Below are positions 53,072-61,109 of a DNA stretch of 64,000 bases, in pieces; position 1 is the first letter of the stretch; each line of letters opens with the position of its first letter. This stretch comes from Flavobacteriales bacterium. Its GTDB lineage: Bacteria; Bacteroidota; Bacteroidia; NS11-12g; UBA955. The notes below the pieces were generated by a model. The model was not told the DNA's origin and made no database searches. It saw nothing but the letters and a program-made list of their open reading frames with translations. The DNA lies in assembly GCA_947447955.1 (NCBI GenBank), contig CANFLS010000008.1, positions 1 through 64,000 on the forward strand. Direction: 5' to 3'. Both the position numbers and the translations under genes were made by a program.

Positions 53072-54994
53072 TTATTTTACTTCTTCGAAGTCAACATCTT
53101 GAACTTCGTCGGCAGCTTTTCCGCCATTTGCATTACCTGCATTTGGGTTTTCTTGTCCTGGTTGTCCTTCAGCACCTGGTTCACCACCTGTTGCGTTGTA
53201 CATATCCTGACTAGCCGCTTGCCAAGCATCATTCAATGCAGCACTATGGGTATCTATATCGGCAAAGTTCTTCGCAGCAACCGCTTCTTTCAATTTGGCA
53301 ACAGCCTCTTCGATTGCAGTCTTTTTCTCTGCTGGAATTTTGTCGCCATACTCTTTCAATTGTTTTTCAGTACTGAAAACCAAAGAATCGGCACCATTCA
53401 CTTTATCGGCTTCTTCTTTGCGCTTCATATCCGCTTCAGCGTTCATTTCAGCGTCTTTTTTCATTTTCTCGATATCTTCCTTGCTCAATCCGCTACTTGC
53501 TTCAATTCTGATTTTTTGCTCTTTTCCAGTTGCTTTGTCTTTTGCACTTACGTTCAAAATACCGTTGGCATCAATATCAAATGTTACTTCAATTTGAGGG
53601 ACACCACGTGGTGCAGGAGGAATGCTATCTAAAATGAATCTACCAATTGTTTTGTTATCGGCAGCCATTGGGCGTTCACCTTGAATGATATGAATTTCAA
53701 CCGATGGTTGATTGTCCATAGCTGTACTAAACGTTTCTGTTTTTCTTGAAGGAATGGTTGTGTTTGATTCAATCATTTTGGTCATTACAGCACCCATTGT
53801 TTCAATTCCCAAACTCAAAGGAGATACATCTAAAAGAACGATATCTTTAACTTCACCTGTTAACACACCTCCTTGAATAGCTGCACCAATTGCAACAACT
53901 TCATCTGGGTTAACCCCTTTGCTTGGTGCTTTACCAAAGAATTCTTCAACCAATTTTTGAATTGCAGGGATACGTGTAGAACCACCTACCAAAATTACTT
54001 CGTCAATTTGGCTTGAACTCAAACGGGCATCAGCCAACGCTTTTTTACAAGGCTCTAATGTTCTTTGAATCAAAGATTCAGCCAATTGCTCAAACTTACT
54101 TCTGGTCATTTTTCTAACCAAATGCTTAGGCACACCGTCAACTGCAGTTACATAAGGTAAGTTGATATCAGTTTCCGTGCTGCTCGACAATTCAATTTTC
54201 GCTTTTTCAGCCGCTTCTTTCAAACGTTGTAAAGCCATTGGATCTTTGCGCAAATCTATATTTTCGTCAGACTTAAATTCGTCTGCCAACCAATCAATAA
54301 TTACTTGGTCAAAATCGTCACCACCTAAGTGAGTATCACCATTGGTAGATTTAACTTCAAACACACCGTCTCCCAATTCAAGGATAGAAACGTCGAATGT
54401 TCCACCACCTAAATCGTAAACAGCAATTTTAATATCACGGTCAAGTTTATCCAAACCATAAGCCAACGCTGCAGCTGTTGGTTCGTTGATAATACGTTCT
54501 ACTTTCAAACCAGCAATTTCACCTGCTTCTTTGGTAGCTTGACGTTGAGAGTCATTAAAGTATGCAGGAACAGTAATAACCGCTCTTGTCACTTCTTGAC
54601 CCAAATAATCTTCAGCAGTTTTCTTCATTTTCTGAAGAATCATCGCACTCACTTCTTGTGGGGTAAAGTTACGATCGCCAATTTTCACACGAGGAGTATC
54701 GTTGTCACCTTTGGTTAATTCATAAGGTACACGTTCCATTTCTTTCAACATAGAAGAATATTTTTCTCCCATGAATCTTTTGATAGACTGCACAGTATGG
54801 GTTGGGTTGGTAATGGCTTGACGTTTTGCAGGGTCTCCTACTTTACGCTCGCCGTTTCCGTTGTCCATAAAAGCAACAATTGATGGTGTTGTTCTACGAC
54901 CTTCGCTGTTTGCAATTACTACAGGTTCGTTACCCTCTAACACTGCTACACAACTGTTGGTTGTTCCTAAGTCAATTCCTATTATTTTACTCAT
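53072..54994 (-). CDS. dnaK: Molecular chaperone DnaK (Hsp70)
   Basis: DnaK uses ATP to bind and release unfolded proteins with DnaJ and GrpE. The 640-residue protein has the actin-like ATPase (~1-385: [47 protein letters not shown]), the linker [16 protein letters not shown], the substrate-binding domain, and a helical lid with a Gly/Asn-rich spacer before the terminal acidic [11 protein letters not shown]. dnaJ and grpE are not adjacent. Near the motif at 53594-53602 its valine is encoded by GTC, as required by the TTGAGGGAC motif on the other strand. Confidence 0.99.
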   Translation of the reverse strand: MSKIIGIDLGTTNSCVAVLEGNEPVVIANSEGRRTTPSIVAFMDNGNGERKVGDPAKRQAITNPTHTVQSIKRFMGEKYSSMLKEMERVPYELTKGDNDTPRVKIGDRNFTPQEVSAMILQKMKKTAEDYLGQEVTRAVITVPAYFNDSQRQATKEAGEIAGLKVERIINEPTAAALAYGLDKLDRDIKIAVYDLGGGTFDVSILELGDGVFEVKSTNGDTHLGGDDFDQVIIDWLADEFKSDENIDLRKDPMALQRLKEAAEKAKIELSSSTETDINLPYVTAVDGVPKHLVRKMTRSKFEQLAESLIQRTLEPCKKALADARLSSSQIDEVILVGGSTRIPAIQKLVEEFFGKAPSKGVNPDEVVAIGAAIQGGVLTGEVKDIVLLDVSPLSLGIETMGAVMTKMIESNTTIPSRKTETFSTAMDNQPSVEIHIIQGERPMAADNKTIGRFILDSIPPAPRGVPQIEVTFDIDANGILNVSAKDKATGKEQKIRIEASSGLSKEDIEKMKKDAEMNAEADMKRKEEADKVNGADSLVFSTEKQLKEYGDKIPAEKKTAIEEAVAKLKEAVAAKNFADIDTHSAALNDAWQAASQDMYNATGGEPGAEGQPGQENPNAGNANGGKAADEVQDVDFEEVK

Positions 54995-55130
54995 GATTTT
55001 TATTTTCCTTTCCTTCCATCTATCAAAGTAAGTGCCAATGCAAAAAAGACATAAATTGGCTGACGAATTGTCATAATTTGTCAGTAATTCTCATATTCGG
55101 CGAACAAATTCGCCATCATGACATAAAATT

Positions 55131-55139
55131 TTGAGGGAT
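55131..55139 (+). other. Intergenic copy of TTGAGGGAT motif
   Basis: One of three intergenic copies of TTGAGGGA, 20 nt after the stop of the DUF4249 gene, in the 165-nt gap before dnaK. Confidence 0.5.
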
Positions 55140-55159
55140 ATTATAAAAACTGAAAAGCC

Positions 55160-56161
55160 TTATCTTACAAAGTTCAGCTTCTTTGTCAAAGGATGTACCT
55201 GAATAAACGACAATGACGAAGGCTCGAATTTGATTCCGCGAATGGATTGAACGCAACGACTTGCAAACAAACCAAGTCCACCTTCAATATTGGAATACTC
55301 TGCTTGTTTTTGCACGATGCCAATGGCTGGAACATTCACAGACATGTAATCAATTAAATTTTGACTTCCAGAATAATAGGTAACGCCAAACGAAACAAAG
55401 CGGTGTTTTAAGTTTGGACCCGATGTCAACGTATTTGCCATGAATTGGAAAAACGCTTCTTTTTCAACTTGTCGAATTAAATCGCCTTGATCTACTTGAT
55501 AATTCGACATTACCTTCCAAAATGCAGTTTTGGTTGATTTGATGGTGGTATCAACCACATCGAATTCATCATAGGTAACTTCTAGCACCACATCATAGGC
55601 TTTTACATTTGCACCAGGTGTTGCACGAAAGGTTATGTATTCTGGAGCCAATGAGAACAAAGATTTGTTATTGAAAAAGGGTGCCCTGATTAACGATGGC
55701 GAAACGGTATTGGTATGTGATGTAACAGCCTGCTTGCTAATTGGATTCTTTACAGTAACCTCATACAAATCGTTTCCGTTAATTTTTTCGGTGGTTTGCC
55801 ACAAGTAATTTACGTCGGACGCAAAAATACCTGGCTGTTTTTTCACTTTATTGGTACGAATCAGATTGATTACACGACCTGTATTTACCTGCCTCAATGA
55901 AACTTCGGTAGAATCTAAATACAAACTGTCAGAAATTTGAGCCACGGTGTAGGCGCTGGTATTCTGATTCAAAAAGGCTTTGTTCACCTTGATGTATTGT
56001 ACTGAATCGTTTGGATCTAACAATCCGTAAACCACAATGGTTTCTTTCCAATCGGCATTGATATCGACTGTGTTTTCACAAGAAGAAAATGCCAATAACA
56101 CCAAAATGATTCCGAGGGAATTTATATACGTCCTGGCTTTATTGTAACAATTTTTAATCAT
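55160..56161 (-). CDS. DUF4249-type lipoprotein
   Basis: A 333-residue lipoprotein. The start MIKNCYNKARTYINSLGIIL leads into a lipobox LAFSSC, with the mature part beginning CENTVDINADWKETIVVYG, then LLDPNDSVQYIKVNKAFL, the usual start of DUF4249 proteins. The family is restricted to Bacteroidota and usually sits beside a TonB-dependent receptor; here no receptor is adjacent (one is at 18.7 kb). The upstream ATG at 56257 would place the protein start beyond the promoter (-7 element 56170-56177), so 56161 is chosen. Confidence 0.8.
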   Translation of the reverse strand: MIKNCYNKARTYINSLGIILVLLAFSSCENTVDINADWKETIVVYGLLDPNDSVQYIKVNKAFLNQNTSAYTVAQISDSLYLDSTEVSLRQVNTGRVINLIRTNKVKKQPGIFASDVNYLWQTTEKINGNDLYEVTVKNPISKQAVTSHTNTVSPSLIRAPFFNNKSLFSLAPEYITFRATPGANVKAYDVVLEVTYDEFDVVDTTIKSTKTAFWKVMSNYQVDQGDLIRQVEKEAFFQFMANTLTSGPNLKHRFVSFGVTYYSGSQNLIDYMSVNVPAIGIVQKQAEYSNIEGGLGLFASRCVQSIRGIKFEPSSLSFIQVHPLTKKLNFVR

Positions 56162-56169
56162 GGAAAGCA

Positions 56170-56177
56170 CAAAGATA
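56170..56177 (-). promoter_or_regulatory. -7 promoter element of the DUF4249 gene
   Basis: TATCTTTG on the minus strand, a perfect TAnnTTTG match ending 8 nt before the ATG at 56161. Confidence 0.65.
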
Positions 56178-56280
56178 AATGAAAAGTATGATGAATATAA
56201 GGTCAGATATATCGAATTCGATGAAACTTCTTTTTTTTTACCATTTATAATGTACAAATTTGCAGTCCAATCATAAAAGA

Positions 56281-57096
56281 ATGTCTGTACACAGAGAAGA
56301 TAAAAAAATCACCACGCACGTGCTTCATGAAATGAAGTCAAGGGGTGAAAAAATTTCGATGCTTACCGCATACGATTATTCAACAGCTCAAATTATTGAT
56401 GATGCTGGCATCGATGTTATTCTTGTGGGTGACAGTGCTTCGAATGTAATGGCGGGACATCAAACTACCCTTCCAATTACGTTAGACCAAATGATTTACC
56501 ATGCGAGCAGTGTGGTAAGGGGTGTAGACAGGGCGTTGGTAGTGGTTGATTTGCCATTTGGTAGTTACCAAGGAAACTCCAAAGAAGCCTTAAACAGCAC
56601 CATTCGCATCATGAAGGAAAGCGGAGCCCATGCCATTAAAATGGAAGGTGGCGAAGAAATTATTGAAAGTATCAAAAGGATTCTAACAGCAGGTGTTCCA
56701 GTAATGGGACATTTGGGATTAACTCCTCAAAGTATATACAAATTCGGAACCTATACTGTTCGAGCTACGGAAGATGAAGAAGCGGAAAAATTGATTCGCG
56801 ATTCTAAATTATTGGAAGAAGCGGGTTGCTTTGCGTTGGTTTTAGAAAAGATTCCAGCACATTTGGCTAAACGCGTGGCAGAGAACTTAACCATTCCTGT
56901 TATAGGAATTGGCGCAGGAAACGGCGTTGATGGACAAGTTTTGGTAGTTCACGACATGATGGGAATAACCAAACAATTTAATCCTAGATTTTTACGTCGC
57001 TACTTAAACCTCTATGACGAGATGAAGGGAGCAGTTCAGCAATACATTTCAGATGTGAAGTCGGTTGACTTTCCGAATGAGAAGGAGCAGTATTAA
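56281..57096 (+). CDS. panB: 3-Methyl-2-oxobutanoate hydroxymethyltransferase
   Basis: PanB makes ketopantoate from 2-oxoisovalerate and methylene-THF, the first committed step to pantothenate and CoA. The 271-residue protein has [48 protein letters not shown] with metal Asp, the catalytic KMEGG, and [13 protein letters not shown] at 56260 is in frame, but it forms the end of a -7-like CAAATTTG, so the ATG at 56281, matching the family start, is used. The downstream 341 nt hold repeats and a terminator, not a gene. Confidence 0.96.
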   Translation: MSVHREDKKITTHVLHEMKSRGEKISMLTAYDYSTAQIIDDAGIDVILVGDSASNVMAGHQTTLPITLDQMIYHASSVVRGVDRALVVVDLPFGSYQGNSKEALNSTIRIMKESGAHAIKMEGGEEIIESIKRILTAGVPVMGHLGLTPQSIYKFGTYTVRATEDEEAEKLIRDSKLLEEAGCFALVLEKIPAHLAKRVAENLTIPVIGIGAGNGVDGQVLVVHDMMGITKQFNPRFLRRYLNLYDEMKGAVQQYISDVKSVDFPNEKEQY

Positions 57097-57100
57097 AGAG

Positions 57101-57136
57101 GGTTAGACGGATTAGACAGGTTAGACGGGTTAGACA
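57101..57136 (+). repeat. 9-bp tandem repeat, GGTTAGACN, four units
   Basis: Units GGTTAGACG, GATTAGACA, GGTTAGACG, GGTTAGACA run head to tail right after panB. The 9-nt spacing continues in decayed form (GGTTTATTA, GGTTTGTCA, GGTTTAATT) up to the first hairpin array. Confidence 0.85.
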
Positions 57137-57167
57137 GATTTTTTGGTTTATTAGGTTTGTCAGGTTT

Positions 57168-57240
57168 AATTAAACAGGCGATAATCGTAAACAGCCTAAG
57201 CCGTCAACAGCGAAGTGTAAACAGCCGATAGGCGTCAACT
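57168..57240 (+). repeat. Mini-hairpin array 1 with 7-nt linkers
   Basis: Five 7-nt linkers (TTAAACA, GTAAACA, GTCAACA, GTAAACA, GTCAACT) alternate with four short modules of 7-10 nt: GGCGATAATC, GCCTAAGCC, GCGAAGT and GCCGATAGGC. Most modules can fold into tiny hairpins (CGAT-A-ATCG, GCC-GATA-GGC). The last 35 nt are 34/35 identical to the end of array 2. Confidence 0.75.
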
Positions 57241-57245
57241 AATTG

Positions 57246-57263
57246 GGTTAGACAGGTTAGACG
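57246..57263 (+). repeat. 9-bp tandem repeat, two further units
   Basis: GGTTAGACA and GGTTAGACG, the same unit as at 57101-57136, now between the two hairpin arrays. Confidence 0.8.
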
Positions 57264-57310
57264 AATGGGTTTATAAAAGGTTGAAAGGGTTATTTTTAGC
57301 ACCTACCATT

Positions 57311-57366
57311 AATTAAACAGCCGAAGGCGTAAACAGCGAAGCGTAAACAGCCGATAGGCGTCAACT
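57311..57366 (+). repeat. Mini-hairpin array 2 with 7-nt linkers
   Basis: Linkers TTAAACA, GTAAACA, GTAAACA, GTCAACT alternate with three modules that fold perfectly: GCC-GAA-GGC (57320-57328), GC-GAA-GC (57336-57342) and GCC-GATA-GGC (57350-57359). Begins with AATTAAACAG as does array 1. Confidence 0.8.
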
Positions 57367-57385
57367 GGCGTTAGTCATAAACTCT

Positions 57386-57421
57386 AAAAAAAAAGGTGCG
57401 AATTTCTTCGCACCTTTTTTT
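57386..57421 (-). terminator. Bidirectional intrinsic terminator
   Basis: AAAGGTGCGAA, loop TTTC, TTCGCACCTTT with long A and T tracts, serving the zinc-ribbon protein gene and reads from panB. Confidence 0.9.
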
Positions 57422-57437
57422 ATTCCTAACGCTACTA

Positions 57438-58235
57438 TTACTTAGCGGTAGTCAAACGCATTTTTCTGCGTGTTGGTTTTTCTTCTTTTACTTCGGCAAA
57501 TGCAGCGATACCGCTTACATGTTGATCCACCATAATACGACCGCAATGTTCACAGTCAATAATTTTATAATGGGCACGAATGTCAGAGTGACGTTGAGGT
57601 GGAATTTTAGAGAAACAACCACCGCAAGATCCACGAACAATAGGAGCAACAGCAACCCCGTTTTTCATATTTTCACGAATTCTGTGGTAAGCACGGAAAT
57701 AACGCTCATCTAATTTCTTAGCAGCATTTTCACGGTCTTTGTTTAACTTTTGAATTTCCTCTTCGTTCTCTTTCTCAATTTCAGTCAATTCTGCTTTTTT
57801 GAATTCCAAATCCGCTTTGCGACTTTCTAACGCAGCTTTTGTGCTTGTTAAAACTTCATTTTTAGCATCAATTTGTTTTACAAAATCGCGAATTTTCTTT
57901 TCAGCAGAAAGAATTTCTAAGCCAGCAATTTCTTTTTCTTTGTCAATTGCTTCGAATTCACGGCTGTTTTTAATATTGTTTAATTGATCTTCATATTTAT
58001 CAATTAATCTTTGGAAATCTTTAATTGCTAATTTTTTGTTGGCAACCTCTGTATCTAAAGAAGTAATTTCTTCTTGAATATGATTTACTCTGGTTTCAAA
58101 ACCAGCGATATCATCTTCCAAATCCGATACTTCCATCGGTAGTTCACCCAATACAGCTTTCAAATTGTCTAATTTATTGTCAATTTGTTGTAGCTTCCAA
58201 AGGTCTTGTAGTTTTTTCTCAACGGTTACGTCCAT
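57438..58235 (-). CDS. Coiled-coil protein with C4-type zinc ribbon
   Basis: A 265-residue cytoplasmic protein. Residues ~10-185 are a long antiparallel coiled coil; the C-terminus has a four-Cys zinc ribbon, CGGC (SCGGCF) and CEHC (DCEHCGR), about 20 residues apart. It matches the CdsZ / zf-RING_7 family, which is linked to type III secretion chaperoning in Chlamydia but of unknown function in Bacteroidota. It ends near the terminator and lies 5 nt after the NIF3 gene on the same strand, the usual pairing in Bacteroidota. Confidence 0.85.
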   Translation of the reverse strand: MDVTVEKKLQDLWKLQQIDNKLDNLKAVLGELPMEVSDLEDDIAGFETRVNHIQEEITSLDTEVANKKLAIKDFQRLIDKYEDQLNNIKNSREFEAIDKEKEIAGLEILSAEKKIRDFVKQIDAKNEVLTSTKAALESRKADLEFKKAELTEIEKENEEEIQKLNKDRENAAKKLDERYFRAYHRIRENMKNGVAVAPIVRGSCGGCFSKIPPQRHSDIRAHYKIIDCEHCGRIMVDQHVSGIAAFAEVKEEKPTRRKMRLTTAK

Positions 58236-58240
58236 GTTGT

Positions 58241-59347
58241 TTATCGATAATATTGAATAGGGTTGGTATTAGTTTGTGCAAAAATGGTTGCAAAATTACG
58301 GAATTTTTTTGACAAAATCTCGCTAAACAAATCAATCGTGTATTTTTCACTCTCAAAATGCCCAATATCGCAAATCATTAACTGCTTTTCCGCTGCAAAG
58401 AATTCGTGATATTTTATGTCCGAAGTTATGTAAACATCGACCTGTGCTGACTTTGCTGCGTTTATCAAAAATGAACCCGCACCACCACAAACCGCAACTT
58501 TGCGAATATTTTCTCCGAAAAATTCTGTATGCTTCACCACTTCCAATTCCATATTCTGCTTTAAATGCGCCAAAAACTCAGATTTCGACATCTCTTTCGG
58601 TAACATTCCCACGGCACCACTTCCATAACCGACCACTTCGTTGTTCAATGTTACCAAGTCATAAGCAACTTCTTCATACGGATGGGCTTCCCTCAAAACT
58701 TGCAACATTTCACTCGTTTGCCACTTCATAAAAACAACCTCTAAGCGCATTTCATTTCCGGTTTCTCGCTTGCCCAAACTTCCAGAATACGGATTAGAAC
58801 CTTCCATTGGTGTAAATGTTCCCTGTCCCTCAAAAGAAAAACCACATTCACCATAATTGCCAATGTTTCCAGCTCCAGCCGTAAACAAAGCATCTTGCAC
58901 CGCGGTGAAATGCGACGACGGAACATATACCCCCAACTTTACCAACAATCCCGTTTTAGGCTCAATTACAGATAGTTGACTCAAATGAAGCTTTTCGGCA
59001 ATTTTTTCATTCACTCCGTTTCTCAACACATTGTCGAGATTGGTATGGCAGGCATAAATGGAAATATTATTTTTGATGGCTTTGATCACCGCACGTTGCA
59101 CATCATTTTGTCCGGTTAGTCGTTTTAATCCCGAAAAAATAAGTGGATGGTGCGCAATTATCAAATTGCAGTTCTTTTCAATTGCTTCATCAACAATGGC
59201 TTCGGTACAATCTAAGCAAATGAGCGCTTGTTGTATGATTGCATTCTTATCTCCCACCAACAATCCGCTGTTGTCGTAGGACTCTTGCAAACTGGGTGGT
59301 GCTACCCTTTCAATTTCATGAATTATTTCGAATAGTTTTACAGACAT
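58241..59347 (-). CDS. NIF3-family dinuclear metal protein
   Basis: A 368-residue YbgI/NIF3 protein. Metal ligands are visible in AHHPLIF, CHTNLD and DIGHFESE. The inserted YqfO-type PII-like domain (~130-240) makes it longer than E. coli YbgI (247). The family, sometimes annotated as GTP cyclohydrolase type 2-like, has no agreed activity; hydrolase roles have been proposed. It is co-transcribed with the zinc-ribbon gene. A pair of TTGAGGGA motifs lies in its coding sequence 129 nt apart. Confidence 0.93.
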   Translation of the reverse strand: MSVKLFEIIHEIERVAPPSLQESYDNSGLLVGDKNAIIQQALICLDCTEAIVDEAIEKNCNLIIAHHPLIFSGLKRLTGQNDVQRAVIKAIKNNISIYACHTNLDNVLRNGVNEKIAEKLHLSQLSVIEPKTGLLVKLGVYVPSSHFTAVQDALFTAGAGNIGNYGECGFSFEGQGTFTPMEGSNPYSGSLGKRETGNEMRLEVVFMKWQTSEMLQVLREAHPYEEVAYDLVTLNNEVVGYGSGAVGMLPKEMSKSEFLAHLKQNMELEVVKHTEFFGENIRKVAVCGGAGSFLINAAKSAQVDVYITSDIKYHEFFAAEKQLMICDIGHFESEKYTIDLFSEILSKKFRNFATIFAQTNTNPIQYYR

Positions 59348-59389
59348 TTTTCAAATCTCTAACTTTTAATTGAACTTTGTACCTTCATT

Positions 59390-60553
59390 GTGAAAAAAGC
59401 AATCTTAAAAAAGGGAAAAGAAATTGCCATTGGCAGAAAACATCCTTGGATATTTAGCGGGGCCTTAGAAAGCATTGACCCTTGTACAACTGGCGATTTG
59501 GTTCAGGTTTACGACTATAAAAACAACTGGTTGGCCTGTGGTCATGTGGGAGATGGCAGCATTGCCATTCGCATTCTGTCATTTACACAACAAGAAATTG
59601 ACGCTCAATTTTGGGTAAATCGTATTCAAAACTGCAAAGATTTAAGAAATAAATTGTCGTTGGGAATGAATTTTCCTACTAACGCCTACCGTTTGGTGCA
59701 TGGTGAAGGCGATTTGTTGCCGGGATTGATTATTGACATCTATGCAAATACCGCTGTCATTCAAGCCCATACCGATGGAATGTATTTGAATCTTGATGCC
59801 ATTGCCGAGGCCATTAAAACCGTTTTTGGCGATGAAATTGCCCATATTTACAGTAAAAGCAGCGCCGCAATGCACGACGCCGAAATTGAAGATGAATTTT
59901 TGTTAGGCGATCAACACGAAGTTATTGCCACCGAAAACAACATGAAATTCAAAGTAAATTGGGTAACAGGACAAAAAACAGGCTTCTTTTTAGATCAAAG
60001 AGAAAACAGACAGCTGTTGGGACATTACTCCAAAGGCAAGTCGGTATTGAATACTTTTTCTTATTCTGGGGGATTTAGTGTCGCTGCCTTAATTGGTGGT
60101 GCTACCAAAGTAGTTTCGGTAGATATTTCACAAACAGCTGTGACCCTAGGCGATGAAAACGTGGCTTTGAACAACCTAACAGAAAATCACCAATCCGTTC
60201 AAGCCGATGTTATGAAAAACTTGAAGGATGAACCCGAAATGTTTGACATTGTGGTACTTGACCCTCCGGCGTTTGCCAAAAGCTTAACCAAAAAGCACCA
60301 AGCAACCATGGGTTACAAGCGATTGAACATGTTGGGATTAGAAAGAGTGAAGCCAGGCGGATTGTTGTTTACCTTTTCTTGCAGCCAAGTAATTGACGAA
60401 AAACTTTTTGCCAATACTGTTACTGCGGCAGCCATTGAAGTGGGCAGAAATTGTAGAATCTTACACCGATTGGGACAAGGTCCGGATCATCCTGTAAATA
60501 TTTTTCATCCTGAGGGACATTATCTCAAGGGATTGGTATTGGAAGTGGAATAG
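59390..60553 (+). CDS. rlmI: RlmI-like rRNA cytosine methyltransferase
   Basis: A 387-residue class I SAM-dependent rRNA methyltransferase. An N-terminal PUA-like domain (KAILKKGKEIAIGRKHPWIFSGALESI) precedes the methyltransferase fold with motif I NTFSYSGGFSVAA, VVSVDIS, and VVLDPPAFAKS. E. coli RlmI makes m5C1962 of 23S rRNA; several relatives exist, so the exact site here is uncertain. It starts at a GTG with a -7-like element 21 nt upstream. The stop is 3 nt from the convergent downstream gene. Confidence 0.88.
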   Translation: MKKAILKKGKEIAIGRKHPWIFSGALESIDPCTTGDLVQVYDYKNNWLACGHVGDGSIAIRILSFTQQEIDAQFWVNRIQNCKDLRNKLSLGMNFPTNAYRLVHGEGDLLPGLIIDIYANTAVIQAHTDGMYLNLDAIAEAIKTVFGDEIAHIYSKSSAAMHDAEIEDEFLLGDQHEVIATENNMKFKVNWVTGQKTGFFLDQRENRQLLGHYSKGKSVLNTFSYSGGFSVAALIGGATKVVSVDISQTAVTLGDENVALNNLTENHQSVQADVMKNLKDEPEMFDIVVLDPPAFAKSLTKKHQATMGYKRLNMLGLERVKPGGLLFTFSCSQVIDEKLFANTVTAAAIEVGRNCRILHRLGQGPDHPVNIFHPEGHYLKGLVLEVE

Positions 60554-60556
60554 AAA

Positions 60557-61087
60557 TTACGGAGCGAAAACGCTTTGGCCTTCTTGCAGTTTGGGAATAA
60601 CCATGTATTGTTTTTTCCCGTTGCAACTGAATCTAATTAACATATCGCCTTTGTAGGCAATTGGAGACTTTGTAGGCACTTCGGTTGGAATGGTGACTCC
60701 ATTTACTTGTGGAACGCCTTCATCTCTTGTAGGGATTTCTAAATGCCCCATTCCCCTAAAATGCGAACCTTTCTTTAATGGATCCATATTTTTGTATGTA
60801 ACTAGATTGAATTGACCACCTCTATTGCCCATCCAAAATGAATCGAGTTGCAAGTTCACCTTTGATTTTACAGTTCCACAATTGGTTTTTGTTACGGCGT
60901 ACAGCGTGATATTATTGATAATGGCAGCACCATAAACACCAGGATATAAACGATTGATTACAACAGAATCAATCTTGAAATATTTATTTTCAGGAAACTT
61001 AATTTTGGCAGTTGCCTTTTTCTTATTGGGTTGGGCATTTGCTTGAATGGCAAACAAAGAAATTGCAAAAAGGAAAAAATATCTCAT
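60557..61087 (-). CDS. Secreted protein of unknown function
   Basis: A 176-residue protein with signal peptide MRYFFLFAISLFAIQANAQ and a strand-rich mature part (INRLYPGVYGAAIINNITLYAV, GMGHLEIPTRDEGV, MLIRFSCNGKKQYMVIPKLQEG) that looks like a single beta-sandwich. No family recognised. It lies 22 nt after lptF/G on the same strand, and a -7-like element TATATTCG in that gap gives it its own promoter. Confidence 0.6.
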   Translation of the reverse strand: MRYFFLFAISLFAIQANAQPNKKKATAKIKFPENKYFKIDSVVINRLYPGVYGAAIINNITLYAVTKTNCGTVKSKVNLQLDSFWMGNRGGQFNLVTYKNMDPLKKGSHFRGMGHLEIPTRDEGVPQVNGVTIPTEVPTKSPIAYKGDMLIRFSCNGKKQYMVIPKLQEGQSVFAP

Positions 61088-61092
61088 TTAAA

Positions 61093-61100
61093 CGAATATA
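61093..61100 (-). promoter_or_regulatory. -7-like promoter element of the secreted protein gene
   Basis: TATATTCG on the minus strand, one base from TAnnTTTG, the same variant as at lpdA and pntAa, 5 nt before the ATG. Confidence 0.45.
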
Positions 61101-61109
61101 CACAAAAAA

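Noticed and set aside
53099-53632. Open frame of 177 codons antisense to dnaK
   Set aside because: Common antisense artefact over dnaK; Phe/Cys/Ser-rich, no start signals.
57168-57366. Possible CRISPR array
   Set aside because: The repeated units are 7-nt linkers with 7-10-nt modules, too short and without unique spacers of ~30 nt; no cas genes nearby.
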